A DNA stretch of 64,000 nucleotides. It comes from an uncultured Stenotrophomonas sp. (lineage in GTDB: Bacteria; Pseudomonadota; Gammaproteobacteria; Xanthomonadales; Xanthomonadaceae). Shown here piece by piece: positions 16,907-25,019 of this stretch. A program made the translations under genes and the position numbers. The stretch is from the NCBI RefSeq assembly GCF_945952405.1, contig NZ_CAMFIA010000009.1, positions 1-64,000 of the forward strand, written 5' to 3'. Each line of letters starts with the position of its first letter. The stretch's first letter is position 1. The notes beneath the pieces are model-generated. The model was not told where the DNA came from. It searched no databases and was given only the letters and a program-made list of their open reading frames with translations.

Positions 16907-17746
16907 TCAGCCCATCAACACCTGGCCGCCATCCACGTTGAGCACGCTGCCGGTGATCCAGCGCGCCAGCGGCGAGCACAGGAACAGCGCGGCGTCGGCA
17001 ATCTCGCGCGGGTGGCCGAAACGGCCGAACGGGATCTTCGCCAGGGTGCCGTGGTACAGCGCCGGGTCCTCGCTGCGACGGCGGTCCCACAGGCCGTCAG
17101 CGAATTCGATCGAGCCCGGCGCGATGGCGTTGACCCGGATCCGGTCCTTGGCCAGGGCCAGGGCCTGCGAGGTGGTGTAGTGCGAGAGCGCGGCCTTGGC
17201 AGCGGCGTAGGGCGCGCCGCCGGGACGCGGCTGCTGCGCGGCGATCGACGACAGGTTGAGGATGCAGGCGTCGCTGGATGCGCGCAGCCAGGGCAGCGCC
17301 AGGCGCGACGCACGCACGGCGGCCATCAGGTCGACCTGCAGGCTGGCGGCCCAGCCGTCTTCGTCGTCAGCCATGCCGTAGCCGGTGGCGTTGTTGACCA
17401 GCACGTCGATGCCACCCAGGGCATCGGCGGCCGCCTGCAGCCAGGCCTGGATCTGGACGACGTCGGCCAGATCGGCCGCGAACGCGTGCACCGGTGTGCC
17501 CTGCGCCTGTGCATCGGCACGGACCGCATCCAGGCCGGCCTGGCCGCGGGCGCAGACCGAGACCTGCGCGCCGGCCCCGGCAAAGGCCAGCGCCATCTCA
17601 CGGCCAATGCCCTTGCTGCCACCGGCGATCAGCACGCAACGGCCGCTGAAATCGAGGATCGGAGCCCGCGAGGGGCTCCCATCCCGGGTTGCGGTCAGAT
17701 CCCCAGAGGAGCTCTGACCCTCAGCCGTGGCCGAGCGCGTTGCCAT
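16907..17746 (-). CDS. SDR-family oxidoreductase with repeat-derived N-terminus
   Basis: 279 residues. It has a complete classical SDR set: VLIAGGSKGIGRE for the cofactor, NNATG, NLSSIAAQ with catalytic Ser, APYAAAKAAL with Tyr and Lys, and INVDGGQ-like LNVDGG at the end. The sequence DFSGRCVLIAGG begins only near residue 33; most of the upstream residues are encoded by a palindromic repeat (17661-17719). The ATG at 17746 shares its A with the TGA of the aldehyde dehydrogenase gene, so translation is coupled. It may act on the same pathway as the dehydrogenase; substrate unknown. Confidence 0.85.
   Translation of the reverse strand: MATRSATAEGQSSSGDLTATRDGSPSRAPILDFSGRCVLIAGGSKGIGREMALAFAGAGAQVSVCARGQAGLDAVRADAQAQGTPVHAFAADLADVVQIQAWLQAAADALGGIDVLVNNATGYGMADDEDGWAASLQVDLMAAVRASRLALPWLRASSDACILNLSSIAAQQPRPGGAPYAAAKAALSHYTTSQALALAKDRIRVNAIAPGSIEFADGLWDRRRSEDPALYHGTLAKIPFGRFGHPREIADAALFLCSPLARWITGSVLNVDGGQVLMG
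17661..17719. repeat. Palindromic element inside the SDR reading frame
   Basis: Two nested inverted repeats: GGAGCCC (17661-17667) with GGGCTCC (17673-17679), and GGTCAGA (17693-17699) with TCTGACC (17713-17719). A related GGATCTGACCCC string occurs near 55607. The element is in frame with the SDR gene and encodes a low-complexity stretch upstream of the Rossmann fold. Confidence 0.55.
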
Positions 17747-19278
17747 CACAGGTCGAACTTGATGCCCTGCGCCAGCGGCAGCGAATCCGAGTAGTTGATG
17801 GTGTTGGTCTGGCGGCGCATGTAGACCTTCCACGCATCCGAACCGGACTCGCGGCCACCGCCGGTGTCCTTCTCGCCACCGAACGCGCCGCCGATTTCCG
17901 CACCCGAGGTGCCGATGTTGATGTTGGCGATGCCGCAGTCGCTGCCGGCCGCCGACAGGAACTTCTCGGCGGTCTTCAGGTTCTGGGTGAAGATCGAGGA
18001 CGACAGGCCCTGCGGCACGCCGTTCTGCATGTCGATGGCTTCATCGATGCTGTCGTACGGCATCACGTACAGGATCGGCGCGAAGGTCTCGTGCTGGACC
18101 ACGGCATCACTGTTCTTCAGGCCGGAGACGATCGCCGGCAGCACGAAGTTGCCGGCACGGTCGATGCGGGTGCCGCCGGTTTCAATGGTGCCGGCGGCGG
18201 CCTTGGCCTGGGCGATGGCATCCAGGAACTGCTGCACGGCACCGTCGCTGTTGAGCGGGCCCATCAGGTTGGCGGCATCGGTCGGATCGCCGATCTTGCC
18301 TTCCACCTGCTTGTAGGCCTTGACCAGGGTGGCCAGCACATCGGCGTAGATCGAGCGATGCACGATCAGGCGGCGGGTGGTGGTGCAGCGCTGGCCGGCG
18401 GTACCCACCGCACCGAACACGATGCCGGGCACGGCCAGCTTCAGGTCAGCGGTTTCGTCCAGGATGATGGCATTGTTGCCGCCCAGCTCCAGCAGGCAGC
18501 GGCCCAGGCGGCGCGCGACCTTCTCGTTGACGGTGCGGCCGACCTGGGTCGAACCGGTGAAGCTGATCAGCGGCACGCGGCGGTCATCGACCATCTTTTC
18601 CGACAGCGCGGTACCGGCGTCGTTGATCAGGAAGAAGATGTCCGGGAAGCCGGCTTCGCGCAGGGCGTCGTTGCAGATCTTCAGCGAGGCGATGGCGGTC
18701 AGCGGCGTCTTGTTGGACGGCTTCCAGATGCACACGTCGCCACAGATGGCGGCCAGGAACGAGTTCCAGCTCCACACCGCGACCGGGAAGTTGAAGGCCG
18801 AGATGATGCCGACCAGGCCCAGCGGGTGGTACTGCTCGTACATGCGGTGGCCGGGGCGCTCGGAGTGCATGGTGTAGCCGTACAGCATGCGGCTCTGGCC
18901 GACCGCGAAATCGGCGATGTCGATCATCTCCTGCACTTCGCCATCGCCTTCCGGCTTGCTCTTGCCCATTTCCAGCGCGACCAGCGAACCCAGCGCGTCC
19001 TTGTGCTTGCGCAGGGCCTCGCCGCACAGGCGCACGGCTTCGCCGCGGCGCGGGGCCGGCGTGGTGCGCCAGACCTTGAAGGCTTCCTGGGCACGGGCGA
19101 CGACGGTGTCGTACTCGGCCTCGGTGGTGGCGCGGACCTGCGCGATCGGCTCGCCGGTGGTCGGGTTGACCGGGGTGATCAGCTCACCGCTGGTCGCGCT
19201 CGACCACTCCCCGTTGCCCAGGTACGTGCCAGCGTTGATCGCGTCCAGGCCAAGGGACTTGAGCAGCTCGGAAGACAT
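17746..19278 (-). CDS. ALDH7-type aldehyde dehydrogenase
   Basis: 510 residues, NAD(P)-dependent. The catalytic motifs are [10 protein letters not shown] (Glu) and [13 protein letters not shown] (Cys, residue near 295), and [21 protein letters not shown] and [18 protein letters not shown] for the cofactor. The GQRCTTTRR signature and [23 protein letters not shown] are characteristic of the ALDH7 family (alpha-aminoadipic semialdehyde / piperidine-6-carboxylate dehydrogenase), so lysine catabolism is the most likely role. An AGGAGT Shine-Dalgarno precedes ATG 19278. It overlaps the following SDR gene by one base. Confidence 0.9.
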   Translation of the reverse strand: MSSELLKSLGLDAINAGTYLGNGEWSSATSGELITPVNPTTGEPIAQVRATTEAEYDTVVARAQEAFKVWRTTPAPRRGEAVRLCGEALRKHKDALGSLVALEMGKSKPEGDGEVQEMIDIADFAVGQSRMLYGYTMHSERPGHRMYEQYHPLGLVGIISAFNFPVAVWSWNSFLAAICGDVCIWKPSNKTPLTAIASLKICNDALREAGFPDIFFLINDAGTALSEKMVDDRRVPLISFTGSTQVGRTVNEKVARRLGRCLLELGGNNAIILDETADLKLAVPGIVFGAVGTAGQRCTTTRRLIVHRSIYADVLATLVKAYKQVEGKIGDPTDAANLMGPLNSDGAVQQFLDAIAQAKAAAGTIETGGTRIDRAGNFVLPAIVSGLKNSDAVVQHETFAPILYVMPYDSIDEAIDMQNGVPQGLSSSIFTQNLKTAEKFLSAAGSDCGIANINIGTSGAEIGGAFGGEKDTGGGRESGSDAWKVYMRRQTNTINYSDSLPLAQGIKFDL

Positions 19279-19419
19279 GCAGACTCCTGTGTTTCGTTAC
19301 GTTGTTTGGCGCCATCGCGGGCAGGTGGGGGACGCGATGAACTGAATCCCCGATGGTAGCAGAGCGCTCCGTCCGGCCATGGTGCAATGCGCCAGCGGAA
19401 CCGGGCGGAACATGAATGC

Positions 19420-19448
19420 TTGGAGGGCAGGGGCGTTGCCTGTAAACT
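19420..19448 (+). promoter_or_regulatory. Sigma70-type promoter of tRNA-Arg
   Basis: TTGGAG (19420-19425), a 17-bp spacer and TAAACT (19443-19448). The -10 ends 12 bp before the mature tRNA 5' end. The spacing is ideal, the boxes imperfect. Confidence 0.5.
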
Positions 19449-19460
19449 TCCCGGCTGCAT

Positions 19461-19537
19461 GGCCCCGTAGCTCAGCTGGATAGAGCGTCCCCCTCCTAAG
19501 GGGAAGGTCGCCCGTTCGAATCGGGCCGGGGTCACCA
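19461..19537 (+). tRNA. tRNA-Arg, anticodon CCU
   Basis: 77 nt with CCA encoded. The acceptor arm is GGCCCCG with CGGGGTC (one G-U pair), the D arm GCTC/GAGC, the anticodon stem TCCCC/GGGGA with loop CTCCTAA giving anticodon CCT, and the T arm GCCCG-TTCGAAT-CGGGC. It decodes the AGG codon, rare in this GC-rich genome. The 3' ends of such tRNAs are common integration sites; the gene just downstream looks acquired. Confidence 0.97.
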
Positions 19538-19631
19538 TGATCGATGCCGCATGAGGCGAGGCTCATTCCGCAGAGCTGCCTCCTCTGTCTGGCCCTTCTG
19601 CTGCATGGCGCCCGGGCTCAAGGAGGAGCTG

Positions 19632-20483
19632 ATGCCGCCTTCAATGCCTCAACTGCGGTACAGCCCGCAGAGCAATGACGAACTGCTGTATCACTACTGC
19701 TCGGCTGAGACCCTGTTGGCGGTCCTCAGTCACGGGACCCTTCGTCTCTGTGATCTGGCAACCATGAACGACTCCATGGAGCTGAGTTGGGGGGCGAAGC
19801 TGCTGGGAGAAATTCTGGCCCGCGATGAAATTCTCAGGTTGGTGCGGACGGAGGGCACTATTGATGAGTTTCTGGCATCGGCCGGCAGCAAGTTCAAGGT
19901 GCTTGCCAGCTGCTTTTCCATGAGGAAGGACCAGCTGAGCCAGTGGCGGGCCTACGCGAACAACGGTGCGGGTTTCTGCATTGGATTTTCCGCAGCTTCC
20001 ATTCGAGCATTGAGGGGCACCATGATGCGCGTCTGCTACGATGTTGAAGCGCAGCGGAAGATGCTGGAAAGTGCGTTCGAGCAAAGTCTGGTCAGCTCGG
20101 CCAAGCCGGACGGGCTTGATGCGAACAGCGTGAGATGGGCCATCATGGACCTGCTTCTTGACGTGGCAGGCATGAAGAATCCCGCATTCAGCGAGGAGTC
20201 CGAGGTTCGGCTGTGCAATCCCATTATGGTGGATGACGCAGCGCCGATGCCGAAGCTCTCCTACCCCTCGCAGCTCCTGGAGCCCCCAGACCTGAAGTTT
20301 CTCATGCGGGGTACCAATCCCACGCCTTACTCTGATCTGAAGTTGCCCGACAAGCTCGAGGCAATCCGCGAAGTCTGGATCGGACCGCGAGCCGAAGCCA
20401 GCGAGATGCAGATGAAGGTCATGCTGGGGACAATGGGTTACACAAAGACGCAAGTCATCAAATCTGCAGCGTCGTACAGATAA
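19632..20483 (+). CDS. DUF2971-domain protein, probably acquired
   Basis: 283 residues. The pattern YHYCSAETLLAVLSHGTLRLCDLATMNDSMELSWG (residues 16-50) and CFSMRKDQLSQWRAYANNGAGFCIGF matches DUF2971, a family of unknown function frequent in mobile and defence-rich regions. ATG 19632 has AGGAGGAG four bases upstream, which decides the start; the in-frame ATG at 19551 would begin only 14 bp after the tRNA. Third-position GC is visibly lower than in neighbours. With the adjacent tRNA-Arg and the long hairpin after it, this looks like a small inserted segment. Confidence 0.8.
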   Translation: MPPSMPQLRYSPQSNDELLYHYCSAETLLAVLSHGTLRLCDLATMNDSMELSWGAKLLGEILARDEILRLVRTEGTIDEFLASAGSKFKVLASCFSMRKDQLSQWRAYANNGAGFCIGFSAASIRALRGTMMRVCYDVEAQRKMLESAFEQSLVSSAKPDGLDANSVRWAIMDLLLDVAGMKNPAFSEESEVRLCNPIMVDDAAPMPKLSYPSQLLEPPDLKFLMRGTNPTPYSDLKLPDKLEAIREVWIGPRAEASEMQMKVMLGTMGYTKTQVIKSAASYR

Positions 20484-20484
20484 G

Positions 20485-20553
20485 AAAAAAGGGGACGGAG
20501 GGAATTAAGTCGCATGTGCCATAAACGACTTAATCCCCTCCGTCCCCTTTTTT
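20485..20553. terminator. 28-bp-armed hairpin, bidirectional terminator or repeat
   Basis: Left arm 20485-20512 and right arm 20526-20553 are complementary at 27 of 28 positions, with a 13-nt loop. The arms begin with six A and end with six T, so both strands give stem plus U-run. On the minus strand the element supplies the last 15 codons and stop of the aldolase gene. It looks like a mobile repeat that acts as a terminator. Confidence 0.75.
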
Positions 20554-21422
20554 AGGGCTTCGGCGACCTGGGCGCGGTCGTGGCCGCGCAGTGGGAGCAG
20601 GGGGTGGGGCAGGTTGTCGTCGGCGCACAGGCCCATCAATGCGGCGGCGCACGCGATCACACGCAGGCCGCCGAAGCGGTCGTACAGCGCCCATAGCGGG
20701 GCCAGCTGCGCCGACAGCGCCTGTGCCGTGGCAAGTTCTCCGCCGCGCGCGGCACGGGTGATCCGCAGTGCCAGTTCGGGGAACAGGCCGCCGATCACCG
20801 AGTACCAGCCATCGCAGCCCGCAGCCAGTCCATGCACGGCGGCGGCGTCGCCGCTGATGCCGAGGGTGACGTGTGCCGGGATGCGGCTGCGCAGGGCGGC
20901 AACCCGGGCCGCGGCCTCGGCCGGGTCGTCGGACAGGCGCGGAATCTTGATCGAGGCGATGTTGGGCAGGGCGGCGATCCGCCCATGCAGCTCATCGCTG
21001 AAGCGGAAGTGGGTGGTGCCCGGATTGTCGTAGACGCAGATCGGGGTGCGTACTGCGCTGCAGACCGCTTCGAACAGCGCCTCGACCTCATGTTCCTTCA
21101 GCGGCTGGTAGGACACCGGCGCCAGCAGCAGCCCGGCCGCACCGGCGTCTTCGGCATCGATGGCCAGTTCCAGCACGTCACGGGTGCGCAGCGCGCCGAC
21201 GCCGGCGATCACCGGTACGCCACCGGCATGGGCAACGGCCTGGCGCAGCACCCGTTTGCGCTCGTCCTTCTGCAGATAGGCGTAGCTGCCGGTGGAGCCG
21301 AGGATGCCGATCGAGTCCACCCCGGAGACCGCCAGGCGATCGACCAGGCCGGTGAACGCGCGCATGTCGATGTCCTGGTCGGCGAGGGGCGTGAGCGGGA
21401 ATGCACTGTGGCCGTGGAACAT
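20505..21422 (-). CDS. DapA-family (dihydrodipicolinate synthase-like) aldolase
   Basis: 305 residues. The family features are visible: GSTGSYAYL substrate loop (near 42-50), catalytic Tyr131 in VYDNPGTT, and Schiff-base Lys159 in IASIKIPR. The DHDPS loop usually reads GTTGE, so it is more likely a lyase for another 2-keto acid or N-acetylneuraminate-type substrate than the lysine-pathway enzyme. Start chosen: ATG 21422 (MFHGHSAFPLTPL), where the family fold begins; the frame stays open to 21506. The last 15 residues (KKGTEG...MAHAT) are encoded by the hairpin repeat. Confidence 0.85.
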   Translation of the reverse strand: MFHGHSAFPLTPLADQDIDMRAFTGLVDRLAVSGVDSIGILGSTGSYAYLQKDERKRVLRQAVAHAGGVPVIAGVGALRTRDVLELAIDAEDAGAAGLLLAPVSYQPLKEHEVEALFEAVCSAVRTPICVYDNPGTTHFRFSDELHGRIAALPNIASIKIPRLSDDPAEAAARVAALRSRIPAHVTLGISGDAAAVHGLAAGCDGWYSVIGGLFPELALRITRAARGGELATAQALSAQLAPLWALYDRFGGLRVIACAAALMGLCADDNLPHPLLPLRGHDRAQVAEALKKGTEGIKSFMAHAT

Positions 21423-21543
21423 GGGATACCCGGAGTGGACGGTGGATGGGCTGGCAACCGGCGGGCGGCGCGTGGACGCCAGGCATTGTTTATTGTCATA
21501 GGACAAAATTCAAGGATGGCCGGCTGGAGGATGCCGGACCGGT

Positions 21544-22104
21544 TCATCCCGGCAGTGGTGCAGCCTGCTGCGCCTGCCACTCGCCGCGGGTGATGCGGCT
21601 GATGTGCTCGGTGCGGTAGTCGCCGAGGAAGCGGTTGAACGCGTTGACCTCGGTGTGGTGATGGCGGAAGCCGCACTTGGCCCGCGCGCTCATCGACTGC
21701 AGGTTGTCGGCGTAGTAGCCACACCACAGCGCGTCCAGCTGCAGGCCGAGGAAGGCATGCCGCATCACCTCGCGCACGGCCTCGGGGACCAGGCCGCGGC
21801 CCCAGTACGGCACGCCGATCCAATAGGCGATCTCGCCCTCGAATTCGCCGATCTCGAAGTTGCTGTCGGCGCCGATCAGGATGCCGACACAGCCGATGGC
21901 ATGGCCGTCCTCGCGGCTCTGCAATGCGTAGACTTCGGCCCGGTTGAAGACCGTGCGGATGATCTCGGCACTTTCCTCGACACTGGTGTGGGCTGGCCAA
22001 CCCGCGATGGGCCCAACCCGCGGATCGCGGGCATAGGTGTACAGGTCGGTGGCGTCGGTGTCGCGCCAGGGACGCAGGATCAGGCGTTCGGTATGCAGGG
22101 TCAT
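21544..22104 (-). CDS. RimJ/RimL-type GNAT acetyltransferase
   Basis: 186 residues. It opens with TERLILRPWRDTDATDLYTYARDP, the classic start of Acetyltransf_3 proteins, and has IGCVGILIG, EIAYWIGVPYWGRGLVPEAVREVMRHAF (acetyl-CoA loop WGRG) and NLQSMSARAKCGF. It transfers acetyl to an amine of a protein or small molecule that cannot be named. ATG 22104 lies at the head of the conserved domain. Divergent from an AraC gene 147 bp away. Confidence 0.88.
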   Translation of the reverse strand: MTLHTERLILRPWRDTDATDLYTYARDPRVGPIAGWPAHTSVEESAEIIRTVFNRAEVYALQSREDGHAIGCVGILIGADSNFEIGEFEGEIAYWIGVPYWGRGLVPEAVREVMRHAFLGLQLDALWCGYYADNLQSMSARAKCGFRHHHTEVNAFNRFLGDYRTEHISRITRGEWQAQQAAPLPG

Positions 22105-22251
22105 GGCCGCTTGCAGGTGCAGGAAGAGAGCGCACAGGCTAGGCCCGGCGGCACCGCGGCCCCAGAGCGGGACCTTGATGATTTCGGTACTTTTCACAAC
22201 TCGTTCCGGCTGCCCGGTAAGCTGCTCCCCGGAATCCCGACGGATCGGCTC

Positions 22252-23145
22252 ATGGACCGCATACCCCAGCTTCTGGATCAGGACGAATCCATGCGCCTGG
22301 AAGTCAGCACGCTGGCCGAGGGGCAGGGCGTCCCGTTGTCCTTCGGGCACGCTTACCTGGCGGTGCTGGTGTGCCTGGGCGGGCGCGCACGCTTTGCGCT
22401 GAATTTCCGCGAGGTGGCGGTGCAGCGGCACGATGTGCTGGTGCTGGCGGAGGACACGCTGGCCCTGCTGCGGCAGCGCTCGCGCGGTTTCCTGGCGATG
22501 GTCTGCCTGATGCCCAAGGCATTGGCGTCGGAGGTGGCCTATGTGCTGCCCAATGCGCTGTTCAAGTTCCTGCACGAGCAGCCCCACTGCGTTCCGTCGC
22601 CGCTGGAGGTGCCGCTGCTGCAGGGGTGGCTGCAGCAGCTGCTGGACGCGCAGCACAATGGCGGGCGCTACCGGCACGTGATGCTGCGCAACCTGCTGCA
22701 GACCTTCTTCCTGAAATTCGCCACGTTGCTGCCGACGCGCCACGTGGCGGTGCAGCAGGTGAGCCGGCGCGAGCGCCTGGCCTGGAATTTCTGGGAGCTG
22801 GTCGGCCAGCGCAGCACGCGCCAGCGCGACGTGCAGTCCTACGCCGAGGCGCTGTGCATCACCCCGTTCTATCTTTCACAGCTGACCCGGGAATGTTTCG
22901 ATGAAACGCCGAAGGCGTTGATCGACCGTCAGGTGGTGCTGGAGATCAAGGCGCTGCTGAGTTACAGCGAGCTGCCGATCGGACGCATCGCCGAGCGCCT
23001 GTGCTTCGAGGATGCGTCCTACCTGTGCCGCTACTTCCGGCGCCATACCGGGCAATCGCTGAGTGGCTACCGCCGTGCGGGGCAGGGCATGGCTAATGGG
23101 ACACGAACAACGGTGCCGGAACCTCGGCCAGCAGGTCCTCGGTGA
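22252..23145 (+). CDS. AraC-family transcriptional regulator
   Basis: 297 residues. The N-terminal half (about 20-120) is a cupin-like sensor (LSFGHAYLAVLVCLGGRARFALNFREVAVQRHDVLVLAED). The C-terminal half has two HTH motifs: YAEALCITPFYLSQLTRECFDETPKALIDRQ and LPIGRIAERLCFEDASYLCRYFRRHTGQSLSGYRR. ATG 22252 is taken; ATG 22291 is an alternative. Its 3' end overlaps the convergent UspA gene by 53 bp. Divergent from a GNAT gene, a plausible target. Confidence 0.88.
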   Translation: MDRIPQLLDQDESMRLEVSTLAEGQGVPLSFGHAYLAVLVCLGGRARFALNFREVAVQRHDVLVLAEDTLALLRQRSRGFLAMVCLMPKALASEVAYVLPNALFKFLHEQPHCVPSPLEVPLLQGWLQQLLDAQHNGGRYRHVMLRNLLQTFFLKFATLLPTRHVAVQQVSRRERLAWNFWELVGQRSTRQRDVQSYAEALCITPFYLSQLTRECFDETPKALIDRQVVLEIKALLSYSELPIGRIAERLCFEDASYLCRYFRRHTGQSLSGYRRAGQGMANGTRTTVPEPRPAGPR

Positions 23146-23923
23146 CGCCACCGAGCACGCGCTCGACCACGCGGCTGCGGCTGTAGGGACCGAGCACCAG
23201 CAGGTCGGCTTCAGCATCGAGCACATGCTGGCGGATGGTGGCGGCCACGCCGCCCTGGCTGGAGCTGATCGCCTGGATCTCCACCTCGACACCGTGCCGG
23301 GACAGATGCTGGGCCATCTCCGCGCCCGGGGCGGCGTCGGCCTTGGGGGTGTCGACCATCAGCAGGTGCACCGCCTGCGCGCGCGCCAGCAGCGGCAGTG
23401 CGTCGGCCACCGCGCGTCGCGCCTGCTTGCTGGCATTCCAGGCCACGACGATGCGCCGCCCGACCTGCTCGCCGCGCCAGTGCGGCGGCACCAGCAGCAT
23501 CGGTACGCCGGTCTGGCGCAGCGTGCCGAGCGGGTGCCAGCCACTGGGTGCGCCGGGCGTATGCGGATAGCCGGCAATGATCAGGTCGCAGTACAGCGAG
23601 TGCAGGGCAAGGTCGGCGCCGCCAAGATAATCCGAGACGATGCGCAGCTCGGTGCTGAGCTGCAGCGGCTCCGCCGCGCCGTGCAGGTTCTGCATCAGCT
23701 GTGCGGTGCAGGCCGCATCGGCGCGGGCTTCGTGGTCGAGCGCGGCGGCAATGCCGGCGCCACGGGCAAAACCGTTGGCAATGTCGCTCGGATGCTGGGC
23801 GGTGGAGACCGCGATCAGGTGCGCCTGTTGGGCCTGCGCCAGATGCGCGGCGATGTTCAGGATGCGGTTTCCGGTGTCACTCGCATCAAACAGTACGGCG
23901 ATGTCGCGTAGTGGATGCAGCAT
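23093..23923 (-). CDS. Universal stress protein, tandem UspA domains
   Basis: 276 residues with two UspA-like halves. The first begins LRDIAVLFDASDTGNRILNIAAHLA; the second IVVAWNASKQARRAVADALPLL and ends LVLGPYSRSRVVERVLGGVTEDLLAEVPAPLFVSH, containing the G-x2-G-x9-G-(S/T) ATP-binding type pattern in part. Tandem Usp proteins are cytoplasmic stress proteins. ATG 23923 has GGAGA upstream (GAAGGAGA), which fixes the start. A TetR regulator with three half-sites lies divergently upstream. Confidence 0.88.
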   Translation of the reverse strand: MLHPLRDIAVLFDASDTGNRILNIAAHLAQAQQAHLIAVSTAQHPSDIANGFARGAGIAAALDHEARADAACTAQLMQNLHGAAEPLQLSTELRIVSDYLGGADLALHSLYCDLIIAGYPHTPGAPSGWHPLGTLRQTGVPMLLVPPHWRGEQVGRRIVVAWNASKQARRAVADALPLLARAQAVHLLMVDTPKADAAPGAEMAQHLSRHGVEVEIQAISSSQGGVAATIRQHVLDAEADLLVLGPYSRSRVVERVLGGVTEDLLAEVPAPLFVSH

Positions 23924-24019
23924 GGCGTTGTCTCCTTCGATGCGTGTGACGCGTTCCCTGCGGTGCACCGACCCGGGTGCACCGGACGCGCCTCTGTTGT
24001 AGCGCATCCTTGTTTCGGT

Positions 24020-24057
24020 TGAATCATTTTTGATTCAGTTTATTAATTTATGATTCA
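24020..24057. promoter_or_regulatory. TetR-type operator, three half-sites
   Basis: TGAATCA (24020-24026), TTTT, TGATTCA (24031-24037) form an 18-bp inverted repeat. A third half-site TGATTCA is at 24051-24057. It lies in the AT-rich gap between the uspA-like and TetR genes, where the TetR would control both. Confidence 0.6.
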
Positions 24058-24093
24058 TGCTAGCGTGACGATGCCCTGCATCCTGGTCCTTCC

Positions 24094-24660
24094 ATGCGCG
24101 CTGCCACCGCACGTAACCGCCGCGATCTGCACCACGCCCTGGCTGCCACCCTGGTCAGCCATCCGCGCTGCACGCTCAGCGAGCTGGCGCGTGGGGCGGG
24201 CATCAGCCGGGCCACGCTGTACCGGTTTGCGCCGACCCGCGAGGCGATCGACGAAGCCCTGTTCGTGGCGGGCTTCGAGCGGCTGGAAGCGGCGGCCCGC
24301 AGGTTCGATGGCGACGCGGATGCGCGGCAGGCACTCGAGCAGGTCACGGCGGAACTGCTGGCCGACTGGGAGCTGGTGACGCTGGTGTTCGCGCGGATGA
24401 TGGAAGAGCAGCAGCGCCAGGGTGACCTGCACCTGCTGCCGGAACGCTGGGCGCCGATCGGCGAGCGTTTCGAGGCGTTTTTCCTGCGGGGCCAGGCGTC
24501 GGGCGAGTTCAACGTCGGCTTCACTGCAGTGTGGCTGGCCGACTTCTACTGGACCTGCTTCTACGGCATCACCTGGTCGCTCGCGCGCGGCCGATTGGCG
24601 CCGGCGATGGCGGCGTCCACGCTGCTGGCCTCGTTCCAGCATGGCGCGATGAACGCCTGA
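24094..24660 (+). CDS. TetR-family transcriptional regulator
   Basis: 188 residues. The HTH is RDLHHALAATLVSHPRCTLSELARGAGISRATLYRFAPTREAIDEAL (about 10-56); the recognition helix reads SRATLYRFAPTREA, a variant of the more usual TxYxHFxSKEAL. The C-terminal domain (about 70-188) is helical, as expected. It starts 36 bp after the third TGATTCA half-site. Probable target: itself and the divergent universal stress gene. Confidence 0.82.
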   Translation: MRAATARNRRDLHHALAATLVSHPRCTLSELARGAGISRATLYRFAPTREAIDEALFVAGFERLEAAARRFDGDADARQALEQVTAELLADWELVTLVFARMMEEQQRQGDLHLLPERWAPIGERFEAFFLRGQASGEFNVGFTAVWLADFYWTCFYGITWSLARGRLAPAMAASTLLASFQHGAMNA

Positions 24661-25019
24661 GCGACGGCTGCGGCACGCTGCGCGTGGACGCAACGCGCGC
24701 CGAATTCGCGTGGTGACTTGCCGGAAAGGGCGCTGCGACTGCCGGAATCGTGCACGGGTGCCGTATGCGGCATTGGTACAACTGTGGGCGTGGGCTTCGC
24801 ACCAGACTCGGCAAACGTTAATGTGATGTGAGTCACACATTTGTACGAAATGTGTTAACTTGGTCACAGCTTTACGTGCCCAACCAACCGGGTGCAGGGA
24901 CGAGGCAGGTGCCACGGAGCCGGCAGAACACGTAGTTGCGCGCGCCGCCGGTACCGGGATTTCGTCCCAGGTCACCCACTGAACTTCGGCCCATCTGCGG
25001 GTCGAGCGGGGAAATCAAC
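24661..25019. other. 359-bp upstream region of the repeat-protein gene
   Basis: No coding sequence is credible here. The first about 150 bp are GC-rich with nothing distinctive. The middle turns AT-rich (24810-24870) and holds a perfect Clp/CRP-like site. The last about 150 bp are GC-rich leader before ATG 25020. So the transcript probably has a 5' leader of 130-150 nt. Confidence 0.5.
24822..24837. promoter_or_regulatory. Perfect CRP/Clp-type site TGTGA-N6-TCACA
   Basis: TGTGATGTGAGTCACA matches the CRP consensus fully. In Xanthomonadaceae the CRP-like protein Clp binds such sites and is released by cyclic di-GMP. It lies 183 bp before the start codon of the large repeat-protein gene, next to an AT-rich stretch that could hold the -10. 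Regulation by Clp is inference. Confidence 0.65.

Noticed and set aside
20505..21422. Aldolase considered as dapA of lysine synthesis
   Set aside because: Its substrate loop is GSTGS instead of the usual GTTGE, and the context is not lysine synthesis; a general DapA-family lyase is safer.
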